Virus record (IMG/VR): IMGVR_UViG_3300048593_000261
Span: 1 to 45,832 of that record
Reading direction: 5' to 3' (one strand)
Source: a virus
Length of the DNA stretch: 45,832 nt
The translations under genes were made by a program, and so were the position numbers. The notes beneath the pieces are model-generated. The model worked only from the letters and a program-made list of their open reading frames with translations, was not told the DNA's origin and made no database searches. Numbering within the stretch: the stretch's first letter is position 1; each line of letters opens with the position of its first letter. Shown one piece after another: positions 17,578-25,950 of this stretch.

Positions 17578-18095
17578 GAGTTAGATCTATTTCTAGGTTC
17601 GTTTCTAGTCCAGTTCATTAAGAAACTACCGGGAGAATAAGGCCCGAGAATAGCTTCTCCAGTACCGGAATAACCTGAGGGATTATTGCTTCCGCATAAT
17701 TGGTATGTAGTAAGCAACTGCTCGTAATTTTGACACATTTCTTTCATTAGTTGTAGGGTGTTTTTACCGCCCTCGGTATTATCTAATGATGACGGGCCAT
17801 CTTTAATTACTACCGCACCGCCGCCTTTTACACGAGATTCGCCTGTGAGTATTATGCAGCAAGCCCGAAGAACTGTTAGAAGTGAAAAATCATAATCATT
17901 GGTTTCTACCGGGTCGGGACTAATTGATATGTCAGAAGTGTTTATGGTGTAGCCATTGGTGAATTTAGCTCTTTGGTTTACCGAGTATGCCGCATAAGTT
18001 AAAATTTGACGAAGTCTAGAATCGCTATAAGAATCTTCTTCAAAATCGCCTATTTCGGCCCGAAGCATATTTACCAAATCTATATCCCACGACAT
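17571..18095 (-). CDS. Head-tail adaptor/connector protein
   Basis: 174 residues. The N-terminus WDIDLVNMLRAEIGD followed by SDSRLRQILTYAAYSVNQ is the typical helical start of gp6/gp15-type adaptor proteins that dock on the portal, with the usual Gly-rich loop (SRVKGGGAVVIKDGP) and a later helix (LQLMKEMCQNYEQLL). AGGTGA precedes the ATG. It is the first connector gene after the fibre genes in transcription order. Confidence 0.7.
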   Translation of the reverse strand: MSWDIDLVNMLRAEIGDFEEDSYSDSRLRQILTYAAYSVNQRAKFTNGYTINTSDISISPDPVETNDYDFSLLTVLRACCIILTGESRVKGGGAVVIKDGPSSLDNTEGGKNTLQLMKEMCQNYEQLLTTYQLCGSNNPSGYSGTGEAILGPYSPGSFLMNWTRNEPRNRSNSW

Positions 18096-18102
18096 ATTTC
18101 AC

Positions 18103-20526
18103 CTATGATTTTGGAGCATATGAGACTTCTGCAAAACCGTGACTTAATACTGTATCACCGCCCGTAAGATCCCGTAGTGCCCATAAATATGTACCCACAT
18201 TTGCAGTAACTTCTGTAGAAATTCTTACTGATACGCCCGTAGAACTCTTTGCAATATTTCCGCTGGGTATCACAACCAAGTTGGTCTTATTTTTTGTTTC
18301 TATAACAAACTCAAGAGTTTTTCCGGTTACGTCAATCGGGCCGTTTTCGTCTTCTAGCGTTATAAATATATCGGTTGATTCATTATAAAATAACGATATT
18401 GTTTCAGACTCAATACGTTTACGCATATAAGACTGTATAGGTAATATGTTAGCATTTACAGTGACATTTCCGCCACCGCCGCCACTACCAGCGGGAGCTA
18501 GACTTAAAGCACTAGCTGTCCATTTCACCAAGCCAGTTCCGGTTCCTTGAATCATTGCTATAAGATCCTGAAACATGTTTGCAACACCGGCGGTTATCCT
18601 AGACGTTAACGTGTTAACACCTGATAGTATGGATTGAGAAGTTGTTTCTAAGGCTAGGCCACTTCGTATTTCATCAACGGCACTTGTTGCCAAAACATCT
18701 GATGTTATAACATTAGTTCCTATGCTACTAACTCCAACAAAGTTGGTTATAGATGTAACAGTTGGTATTGTAACGCCGGTTTGTGTTGGTTGTAGTAAAA
18801 CTTTTCCGTCTATATTTATATTTAGAGATGAAAAGTTTGTTGGGAATGCCTGACTCAGAGTATATCCAGTTTTATCCAATACTGCTACAGCGGTAGTATC
18901 TAATCTGCCGGCGGTAGTAAATACCATTTGATCGGTTTTGGCTTTAATAGATCCAATCTCCGTATCTATATATCCAGCGATAGTTGATAACTGAGAATCA
19001 AGATTAGCCGATGCAAGACCTATGGAAGACCTGATACCGCTGGCAGTTATCATGTCTGTATTTGTAGTAGTAGTATCTACTAATGTAACGCGAGATATAT
19101 TTCCGGAAGCATTTATTCCCAATGATGCAAAATTTGTAGGAAATGCCTGTGTTAGACTGTAGCCAGTTTTATCACCAACGATTTCTGCGTTTGCTACTAT
19201 GCGGCCACCTATTAAAGATGCCGGTATTCTAGATTGTATATTTTGGGTATCTACTTCAATTGCATCGGTTACGCTATCAACTATAACAACTAAATCTCTT
19301 ATCGTATCTAAAATTCCAGAAGATGGATCTACTGGAGATGTTCCGCTAGTAGGTATACCAAAAATCGCCCTGATAGCCGCTCTTTCATCTGTGGTCCAGT
19401 CCGTAGCAGTTGGGGCTAATTCAAGAGCGTTGGTTGTAAATCTATAAACCGAGCCGTCTAATTCTAAAGCTGTATCTAGTTTATCTACAACAGTTTTTAT
19501 AGAAGATATTTCAGTATCTATAAATCCACTTATGTTTGATAGTTGCGTATCTAAATTATTACTTGCAAGCCCGATAGCATCTCTAATTCCCGCAGACGTT
19601 AAAGTGCTTAAGCCTGATTGGATTTCTGTTATAGCACTAGCGGCCAAAGCATTATTTGTTATTGTGTTGTTCTGCATTGCATGAACGTCAGCACTAATAT
19701 GATTTGATCCCGTAACTTGCACTTCCCGGTTATTATTAACACCAATTACCCATCTATCACCAAATGAACCGCTTACCCATCCACCGTTAGGCATGGCATT
19801 CATAACAGCATCACGATTCTGATTGGCTGTTGGAATACTTGCCACCGCTGCATTTAAATTGTCGGCAATCAACTTACCTACACTTCCAACTGTTGTTAAT
19901 GTACTGGTAAGTACAGCAAATATATCTGAAATACCGCCGCTGGATAAACTATAGCCAGTTTTATCGTTATTTGTCCCAACTGTAACACTGCCTGACGGCA
20001 TTCTAGATGATATTGTTATATCTAAATTGTTCAATCGACTATCAGTAGTCAACAATGGATTAATTGGAATTGCATTAACACTGGTCTGTGTTGATCTACT
20101 AGCAACCGTGGTTTCATTTGCTACACTCGCCGGGAACGCCACCGGAGTAGCAGCACTAGCGGTCTGGCCTGCGATTCTTGTGACGTTAGCATCGACGTTT
20201 CGATTTTCAATCGAAAATGTCCGAAGGATTGTTCGAGTCAGGTTTTTGCTGTCAACTATACCTGCGGTGAACACAATGTCGTAATCTTTGCCGACTTCGT
20301 ACACGGAGTCGGAAGTGTCGATAACCAATTCATGGAATCCAGCCTTACCGTCAAAGTCTACACTAGGTTGCGTTACTCCGGTTGTAAACTCAGTTGCCGA
20401 GTCTTTATATATTGCAACCGTTGGGTTTACTGAGGGAGTAGCAGGCAAAATAGCCTGACTGAACGTGTTAAACTTAACACGAATCACTTGGCCTTTTTTG
20501 AAGTCTCCAAGGTATTTGTCGGACAT
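18103..20526 (-). CDS. Repetitive fibre-like structural protein, 807 aa
   Basis: The N-terminus (FKKGQVIRVKFNTF, VAIYKDSATEFTTGV, VDFDGKAGFHELVIDTS) is a beta-sandwich module often seen at the start of phage fibre or decoration proteins. The centre holds several related units in which a DKTGYSLS or DKTGYTLSQAFPTNF segment is followed by Ser/Thr/Ile-rich stretches and IRSG or IRSSIGLAS helices; a TxxALxLAP segment occurs at least twice. The C-terminus (about residue 700 on) resembles a BppU-type N-terminal domain in pattern (ETISLFYNESTDIFITLED). The stop of the preceding gene abuts its start, with AGGG upstream. Role likely virion fibre; exact location on the particle unknown. Confidence 0.75.
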   Translation of the reverse strand: MSDKYLGDFKKGQVIRVKFNTFSQAILPATPSVNPTVAIYKDSATEFTTGVTQPSVDFDGKAGFHELVIDTSDSVYEVGKDYDIVFTAGIVDSKNLTRTILRTFSIENRNVDANVTRIAGQTASAATPVAFPASVANETTVASRSTQTSVNAIPINPLLTTDSRLNNLDITISSRMPSGSVTVGTNNDKTGYSLSSGGISDIFAVLTSTLTTVGSVGKLIADNLNAAVASIPTANQNRDAVMNAMPNGGWVSGSFGDRWVIGVNNNREVQVTGSNHISADVHAMQNNTITNNALAASAITEIQSGLSTLTSAGIRDAIGLASNNLDTQLSNISGFIDTEISSIKTVVDKLDTALELDGSVYRFTTNALELAPTATDWTTDERAAIRAIFGIPTSGTSPVDPSSGILDTIRDLVVIVDSVTDAIEVDTQNIQSRIPASLIGGRIVANAEIVGDKTGYSLTQAFPTNFASLGINASGNISRVTLVDTTTTNTDMITASGIRSSIGLASANLDSQLSTIAGYIDTEIGSIKAKTDQMVFTTAGRLDTTAVAVLDKTGYTLSQAFPTNFSSLNINIDGKVLLQPTQTGVTIPTVTSITNFVGVSSIGTNVITSDVLATSAVDEIRSGLALETTSQSILSGVNTLTSRITAGVANMFQDLIAMIQGTGTGLVKWTASALSLAPAGSGGGGGNVTVNANILPIQSYMRKRIESETISLFYNESTDIFITLEDENGPIDVTGKTLEFVIETKNKTNLVVIPSGNIAKSSTGVSVRISTEVTANVGTYLWALRDLTGGDTVLSHGFAEVSYAPKS

Positions 20527-20528
20527 AT

Positions 20529-21953
20529 TTACCCTATCAAAATGTTGTCGATTGGAGAGTAAGAACCACCACCGCCACCTGATCCGTAAACACCTTGTAG
20601 TGGTCCGATGTCGGAGGCTAGGACTTGGCTAGGCAACTTTAGTCCACCATTTCTTAAAACAGCCCCGCCACCAGCTACATTGTTAAGCCGATAATCGCCG
20701 TTTGCTGAATCGATAAATGGATCGGCTGTAAGAATAAAATGGGAGTCGGTAAGCCAAGGGGTTAATGTCCCGGTATCCCCTGATGTTGGAGGAAGGATGT
20801 TTGCTTGTCCACAATTAAATGTCGCACAATCTATGTTATAACCTTTGCCTAAGTCCCAGCCTCTACCAGAACACCCTGCGGCAATACATTCTAAAAATAG
20901 AGGGGGATCAAATGATGCAACTGGGTTGGTGAAGCCAGTAACTCCCCCGACTGCTAAGCAATTACTAACCAAGTTTGCAAAAGCTACAGAAAAACCAGTG
21001 GTGCAGTTTTTGGCTACACATCGCCTTAAACTTCTTGTTGTTCTGTTAGTAAGCGGCCTAGAGAACCCAGTTGTGCAAGAAATAGCTTCGCAGTACATTG
21101 CTTCTAAGTTGAGTATCCCAGTTGTGCAAGAAATAGCTTGGCAAGCGATAATCATCACACCTTCCGTACTGGGACTACCATCAAACCCAGTCGTACAATT
21201 ACGAACAACGCAGTCTCGTACAAAGCTCGACCCAGCATTTGCATTAGCCCCGGTCACATGAGACACACCACGAGAACCAGATTGATTAGCACCGTCTATT
21301 TCTAAGTTAGATATGTTTGACCCAAGAGCTTGATAATTGGAAAGAGCTATCAGAGTACCAGTAATGCCGCTAGTCGATTGTATTAACGGTCTTATTCCAG
21401 TCCGATCTCCACGAATTGTATCATATCCTACAAGCAATCCAGAGCTGTACCCAGAGCCAGAATGTAGGCTGATTTTCCCCCCGCTTATATTTGCGGTGTT
21501 TGAAGTGATTTGGTAAGTCCCTTTTTGGAGCCACCCTATCATACCTTCTCCCGGCTGCTGTGAAAACATATGACCAAAAGTACCGGGGGTGGCTAAAGCT
21601 CCTCCTATGTTAAGGGTTGCTCCAGTCGTTGCTACGGCTGATGGTGGAAATGCTCTAGTATCTACGGTTATTGTTGTGGAATTCACACGTGCCGTAATTT
21701 GCCACCACCTTGGAATCGCATTACCTGAGCCACCAGCGAAATAGCAAATGTTACCAACAACATCTGTGCCAAAATTTGCCGTAGCAGATGTGATATTAAA
21801 CCCAGTTCCAGAATGTACAGCATCGGTCACAGCGTACTGTGGAGAGTTCTGTCGGCTATAATTTACTCCAGTTCCTCCGGGAGCGAAACCACCGCCATTG
21901 GTATCTGAACCGGTTGTGCGAATTTCAAATTCGACAAATCTTGTAAATGTCAT
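20529..21953 (-). CDS. Right-handed beta-helix fibre/receptor-binding protein
   Basis: 474 residues. N-terminal module with GSDTNGGGF (residues 15-23) and an Ala/Thr/Gly-rich beta region. Residues about 190-400 are a parallel beta-helix pattern with a repeated C-x-A-x-x-C-T-T-G-F/I turn at C253, C276, C293 and C317 and a degenerate VTG near 338, spaced 17-24 residues, as expected for successive coils. The C-terminus is Gly-rich and short. Such proteins bind or degrade surface polysaccharides; no catalytic residues can be assigned by eye. GGAG lies upstream of the ATG. The fibre cluster sits between capsid and connector genes, so a head or neck fibre is as likely as a tail spike. Confidence 0.8.
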   Translation of the reverse strand: MTFTRFVEFEIRTTGSDTNGGGFAPGGTGVNYSRQNSPQYAVTDAVHSGTGFNITSATANFGTDVVGNICYFAGGSGNAIPRWWQITARVNSTTITVDTRAFPPSAVATTGATLNIGGALATPGTFGHMFSQQPGEGMIGWLQKGTYQITSNTANISGGKISLHSGSGYSSGLLVGYDTIRGDRTGIRPLIQSTSGITGTLIALSNYQALGSNISNLEIDGANQSGSRGVSHVTGANANAGSSFVRDCVVRNCTTGFDGSPSTEGVMIIACQAISCTTGILNLEAMYCEAISCTTGFSRPLTNRTTRSLRRCVAKNCTTGFSVAFANLVSNCLAVGGVTGFTNPVASFDPPLFLECIAAGCSGRGWDLGKGYNIDCATFNCGQANILPPTSGDTGTLTPWLTDSHFILTADPFIDSANGDYRLNNVAGGGAVLRNGGLKLPSQVLASDIGPLQGVYGSGGGGGSYSPIDNILIG

Positions 21954-21956
21954 TTT

Positions 21957-22466
21957 TTACAACTCCGGTTCTCGGCCAATACCGTCATAATTGGTCAAAG
22001 CAATTTTATAGGCTTGGAACCTGTCCCATGCCTGTTCTTCTAAAATATTTTTTAAATAATTTAATCTTAATTCATTTAAAGATAAATCAATTTCTTCTAA
22101 GGAAGGATTAGTTAATTCATTCTGTTCTAACAAATTAATATTTCGTTTAACAGTTAATGCCAGTAAAGACATTCCGGGAACGCCTATTGAATGCAAATAA
22201 TAGAGTGCATTCTGAACGTCGTCTTTGCTTAAATTAATTCCTTTTCCTCCAAGTTGATGAATGGCCCAACCCATTCCTCCATCATTTAACGCCAACCTTA
22301 ATGCTTCCGCGCCTTGGTTTCCCACTAATTCTGCTATTCCGGCCCATGTCCAAAAACTATCGTCTATATATTGTATGTTTTTTTCATTAAGTTTATCGTA
22401 AACCTCTTGAGTTGATAAATTTTTATAATCTAAATCTTGAATTAAATCTTTTAATATTTTTTTCAT
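21957..22466 (-). CDS. Conserved phage protein of unknown function, 169 aa
   Basis: Helical protein with a central WTWAGIAELVGNQGAEALRLAL segment, then GGMGWAIHQLGGKGINLS. I have the impression of a family that accompanies phage fibre genes, without known function. No convincing Shine-Dalgarno is visible and the ATG lies 2 nt after the upstream stop, so initiation is probably coupled. It may assist folding or attachment of the neighbouring beta-helix protein, which is inference from adjacency only. Confidence 0.7.
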   Translation of the reverse strand: MKKILKDLIQDLDYKNLSTQEVYDKLNEKNIQYIDDSFWTWAGIAELVGNQGAEALRLALNDGGMGWAIHQLGGKGINLSKDDVQNALYYLHSIGVPGMSLLALTVKRNINLLEQNELTNPSLEEIDLSLNELRLNYLKNILEEQAWDRFQAYKIALTNYDGIGREPEL

Positions 22467-22468
22467 GA

Positions 22469-22939
22469 TTATCTATATATTAAATTTAAAACAACTTCAT
22501 TTGCGGAAGGAGCAACGTTATCGCTATCGGTAACGCCGGTAGTAGCTCTAACCGAAATGCCTATGGAGAAAAAAAGTAATGGCTGGTTCTCGGGCCAAGT
22601 AATAGTTTGACCTGCTGGAATAGCTATTGTTATAACGGGCGTATCAGATACAGTAGCTGCAACAGCGGTATTATATATTTTTAAATATCTTACCGCATTA
22701 GCAGTATTGGTTACGCTTAAGCCGTAAATGCTTCCGGGCCTACTTTTAACAACTTGTCCGACATTGAGCAAACTTATGTTTCTATAATTAGTTGGATGTG
22801 GTAATAGCTGTTCTGTAATGCCTATATTAACATCTGTGTTTTCGCCCAATACTTTTTGTGAAACACCTGTGGGCATTGCACTCATTACGACATTTCCTGC
22901 ACGATATGGATTTGCCGGTATAATCTTTTGATATGTCAT
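22469..22939 (-). CDS. Beta-rich head decoration or fibre protein
   Basis: 156 residues, nearly all beta strand. The segments YGLSVTNTANAVRYLKIYN, DTPVITIAIPAGQTI, GISVRATTGVTDSDN and the end VVLNLIYR form a small beta-sandwich pattern common in phage decoration and fibre-tip proteins. AGGAG lies 7 nt before the ATG. It begins a new segment after the bidirectional terminator that follows the capsid gene, and a candidate phage promoter motif (about 22957-22970) lies just upstream. Confidence 0.7.
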   Translation of the reverse strand: MTYQKIIPANPYRAGNVVMSAMPTGVSQKVLGENTDVNIGITEQLLPHPTNYRNISLLNVGQVVKSRPGSIYGLSVTNTANAVRYLKIYNTAVAATVSDTPVITIAIPAGQTITWPENQPLLFFSIGISVRATTGVTDSDNVAPSANEVVLNLIYR

Positions 22940-22982
22940 TGCTTTCTCCTAATAGGATATACTCATTAGCAAAAAAAAGACC

Positions 22983-23012
22983 AAAAAAAAACGGGCCGAA
23001 GCCCGTTTTTTT
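22983..23012. terminator. Bidirectional intrinsic terminator after the capsid gene
   Basis: ACGGGC-CGAA-GCCCGT hairpin flanked by a run of A on the left and T on the right, so it ends transcripts in either direction. It lies 19 nt after the major capsid stop. Confidence 0.85.
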
Positions 23013-23030
23013 ATAGTCCCAACGTATTCA

Positions 23031-24023
23031 CTAGAATGACCCGGCAATGACTCGTCGCCCGTCAAGAACGCCGAATCCGAGTTCCGCCCAAGCATAATAG
23101 CCTTGTCGCTGTGATCGGTGAAGAGTTTCGTCTTCGAAGACCTGAACAGGTAACTTAACAGGCATTATAAAAGAGTCATTAGCGGCCTGATCGACACCGA
23201 TAACAAGTTCAGTATCTCCAGAAGCTAAGCTGCCACCAAGATCGGAAACGAAGTAGTCTTGGTATTCTTGGCCGTCACCAAGCTCAAAAAGATCGTGAAG
23301 AGTAACACCATAAATTCTGGTGAGCGGTGCTCCACTATCTGCTGCTTGATAAACTTCTCTACGGGAAGTATCATCGAGTTGATCAATACCCCAGTTACGA
23401 ATATCTTCAACACCTTCAATTGAAGTGTAAAGATCGGTTAGCCTTCCACGGCTTGAGACGCTGTTACCGCCAGCATTTCTACGCATAACAGTCTTTAACA
23501 GAGAAACTAATCTCTTGGTTAATTGTCCGTTAGCAGCATCTGCGTCATAAACTAAAATGTTTCGGTCAGCAGCAGCGGCAAGTACAGTGTGCCAAGCATC
23601 ATCATTCATTTTCTTTACGAAAGAATCTTCAAGAACACTCATGGCTCGACCAAGAATATCCCAGTTAGCTTTTCTAGCGTAAGATAAGAGGAAGTCGATT
23701 GAAGAAGAAACGCTGTAGGTAGCAATTCTTACATAATCACTTTCAACTGATCTTTGAGGAATATATCCATGACCGGGATTGGTGTACGCAACGTGTTGAG
23801 TTTCGGTTCCCGGTGCTAAAAGATCGAGAGGAAATTCATCAGTTCCGTCAGTTGAAGGCGTAAACAAATTAATGTCGCCAGCCATAATTCCTTGACGAAG
23901 AGGTAACTCTAAAGCCTTGGCTATTTCTCGCTGAGCGGCAATAGCAAGTGTCTTGTCAGGATCGCCGGAACGTGCATAAAGTTCCAACATTTCAGGTGAA
24001 GGGGCTTGTCTAGCTTTTCCCAT
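23031..24023 (-). CDS. Major capsid protein
   Basis: 330 residues, directly after the decoration-like gene and before a terminator, as expected for the most abundant protein. It has a short N-terminal helix, an SSIDFLLSYARKANWDILG helix like the HK97 spine region, FVKKMNDDAWHTVLAAA, and a beta-rich C-terminus (FIMPVKLPVQVFED, WAELGFGVLDGRRVIAG) typical of the P and A domains of HK97-fold capsids. CTGGAG precedes the ATG by 9 nt. No long N-terminal scaffold domain is present; scaffolding is supplied by the gene upstream. Confidence 0.88.
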   Translation of the reverse strand: MGKARQAPSPEMLELYARSGDPDKTLAIAAQREIAKALELPLRQGIMAGDINLFTPSTDGTDEFPLDLLAPGTETQHVAYTNPGHGYIPQRSVESDYVRIATYSVSSSIDFLLSYARKANWDILGRAMSVLEDSFVKKMNDDAWHTVLAAAADRNILVYDADAANGQLTKRLVSLLKTVMRRNAGGNSVSSRGRLTDLYTSIEGVEDIRNWGIDQLDDTSRREVYQAADSGAPLTRIYGVTLHDLFELGDGQEYQDYFVSDLGGSLASGDTELVIGVDQAANDSFIMPVKLPVQVFEDETLHRSQRQGYYAWAELGFGVLDGRRVIAGSF

Positions 24024-24056
24024 GTTTATTATCTCCAGTTATTTATTAATTAATTA

Positions 24057-24530
24057 TTATCTTCGGGTTACAGGTAAATTAACTTCGACTTTAGCATAAC
24101 CGTCTTGATCGACAGTTCCAAGCCAAGTTCCACAAACAGATTGAGTGCCAGCACCAACAAGATCGCTAGCAGCTAAGTTTCCGCTGTGAGCAACGAAAAC
24201 ATTTCCGCCTGCTGTTGGGGCAGTGCCTTGAATTCTGTTAGTAACAACCCACCCCTTACGAAGAATGGTAACTTTGCTACCACGCTGAACTTCGTTTTTG
24301 TATGGATTAAGTTTTTGTCTTGTTAAATCGATGTTAACAACATCATTTAAAAGAATGCCCATTGGAACTTTGCCAGAGCCGGTAGCTGCATACTCAACTA
24401 AAGCCTGCCCTTGATCCATAGCCGCACCAGAACCTCCAGTGACAAGTGAAACCATGCCACCACGCTCTGCAACCTGATTCATGAAGTATGAAATATCAGT
24501 TTGTAATTCGTATCTATCTGCTTTTAACAT
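24057..24530 (-). CDS. Head decoration/stabilisation protein
   Basis: 157 residues, beta-rich, with GKVPMGILLNDVVNIDLT and GSKVTILRKGWVVTNRI strand pairs resembling lambda gpD-like or other capsid-cementing proteins. GGAG lies upstream of the ATG. It lies between protease/scaffold and capsid genes, the standard place of decoration proteins. Confidence 0.72.
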   Translation of the reverse strand: MLKADRYELQTDISYFMNQVAERGGMVSLVTGGSGAAMDQGQALVEYAATGSGKVPMGILLNDVVNIDLTRQKLNPYKNEVQRGSKVTILRKGWVVTNRIQGTAPTAGGNVFVAHSGNLAASDLVGAGTQSVCGTWLGTVDQDGYAKVEVNLPVTRR

Positions 24531-24545
24531 TTTATTTCTCCGTTA

Positions 24546-25118
24546 TTAAGATTTTAAAGTTTTGAGAACGTTTTGATTGAACCAGTCGCCAACGCTTTGA
24601 CGTAAATTAGTTTCATTTCCAGAATCAGTTACTGAATTAACAGACGCTTTGGTTTTTTCTGGTTCAACTACTACCTGAATAGTTTCTTGGTTTTCTTCGG
24701 AAGCCTTGCTCTTATCTTCTTCAGGCATTTTCTTAGCAGCTTTCTTCTTCATCATTGCTGCGATTGTTTCAAAAGCTTCGTCTTCTAGAGATTCTGTAGA
24801 TGCTAAGGTACTCTCTAAATCTTCGGATTCTAAACCGGCATCAACTAAAGCAGCCTTTCGCTTGGCCATTTTTTGTTCTTTCTTCATTTTATTCATTTCT
24901 GATTCCATATCTTGCTTTTGCTTCATGGCCTCAGTTAATTCTAAACCTGCTTTAGCAAGTTCGTCTTTTAATGTTTGTAGATCATTTTTTAATTGAGCTA
25001 CTGAACCCTCTAATGTTTCAGCCTGACTTTTGAAACCATCTAAACTCTTTATGGTTTCTCTAGCTTGAGCCAGTTCCGCTTTAACATTCTCAAGTTCTTG
25101 AGTTAAATCTAAAGACAT
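24546..25118 (-). CDS. Nested scaffold protein, internal start in protease gene
   Basis: In-frame ATG at 25118 (residue 270 of the fusion), preceded by AGGAG with an 8-nt spacer. Product 190 residues: coiled coil, Lys/Ala-rich segment and C-terminal tail. The arrangement matches lambda C/Nu3, where scaffold is made in excess from within the protease gene. The translation signal is seen; production of the protein is inferred. Confidence 0.7.
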   Translation of the reverse strand: MSLDLTQELENVKAELAQARETIKSLDGFKSQAETLEGSVAQLKNDLQTLKDELAKAGLELTEAMKQKQDMESEMNKMKKEQKMAKRKAALVDAGLESEDLESTLASTESLEDEAFETIAAMMKKKAAKKMPEEDKSKASEENQETIQVVVEPEKTKASVNSVTDSGNETNLRQSVGDWFNQNVLKTLKS

Positions 25119-25925
25119 TGTATTTTCTCCTGAAATTGATTTTTCTTCTGTGGCTATAACTTCTTGGGTAGTAGCCTGTTCGTCATTTGTGATAATTTTT
25201 GTTATAACGCTTTTTGGGTTAGCCGGTTTATTAACAAGACCCATTCCCGAAAACGTAATATTTCTTAAAACTCTACCAACGCTATAACCTTGGTATACTC
25301 CATCTCCGCCATATGCTCTTAAATACTTAGATAAATAAGCAGTTGCTTCACTTCTTGATATAAGTTTTTTTTCTCCTGCTTGAGACTTTAATTCGTAATC
25401 AAAATTAGGAAATAAACATTCCATTGAAACAAACCACTTGCCTTCTTTTATACCTTCTATAAGATCTTTAGCTCTTTGTGCCAACTTTTGATCTGACCAG
25501 CTTGTATAAATTACTGACCCAACATGTATATTAAAATCTTTAGGAACTTGATCCGGGAACATAGAATCGTAAGGAACTTCATTTCCCTCGCCATCAAGAA
25601 TGTAATTTCCGGTTATATGACCAAATATATCTTTTTCATCATGCATGAAATTAAATTGCTTATCTTCTGCTGTAGATCTAGCAGGCCACAATTCTTCTGG
25701 ATAAAAAATATCGTCATTGTTATTCCATCCAGTGCTGACTAAGATGCTTTCCATATAGAAAAGATCTATTTGATTTAAATTAGCAGATGCTGAACTAGCC
25801 TCAAATGGTCTTTTTATTTTTGTTCTATTAGACTCTCTAGCTAAAGATAAATAAGCTATGGAATTATTGTTGGCAATAATTTCACCTAAGCCGTCAGATA
25901 TTTCTTGTGCATATACTTTTATCAT
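24546..25925 (-). CDS. Prohead protease fused to scaffold
   Basis: 459 residues. The first 240 resemble a prohead protease: NNDDIFYPEELW, H95 in FNFMHDEKDIFGH, and S167 in GKWFVSMEC are candidate catalytic His and Ser. A flexible linker follows, and residues 270-360 form a long coiled coil rich in Leu, Lys, Glu and Gln typical of capsid scaffolds, with a C-terminal conserved tail (VGDWFNQNVLKTL) that could contact capsid protein. The protease would remove scaffold during maturation. An internal ATG (25118) with a perfect Shine-Dalgarno suggests a separate scaffold product. Confidence 0.8.
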   Translation of the reverse strand: MIKVYAQEISDGLGEIIANNNSIAYLSLARESNRTKIKRPFEASSASANLNQIDLFYMESILVSTGWNNNDDIFYPEELWPARSTAEDKQFNFMHDEKDIFGHITGNYILDGEGNEVPYDSMFPDQVPKDFNIHVGSVIYTSWSDQKLAQRAKDLIEGIKEGKWFVSMECLFPNFDYELKSQAGEKKLISRSEATAYLSKYLRAYGGDGVYQGYSVGRVLRNITFSGMGLVNKPANPKSVITKIITNDEQATTQEVIATEEKSISGENTMSLDLTQELENVKAELAQARETIKSLDGFKSQAETLEGSVAQLKNDLQTLKDELAKAGLELTEAMKQKQDMESEMNKMKKEQKMAKRKAALVDAGLESEDLESTLASTESLEDEAFETIAAMMKKKAAKKMPEEDKSKASEENQETIQVVVEPEKTKASVNSVTDSGNETNLRQSVGDWFNQNVLKTLKS

Positions 25926-25950
25926 AATAATTCCAATTTTTAATACGCAA

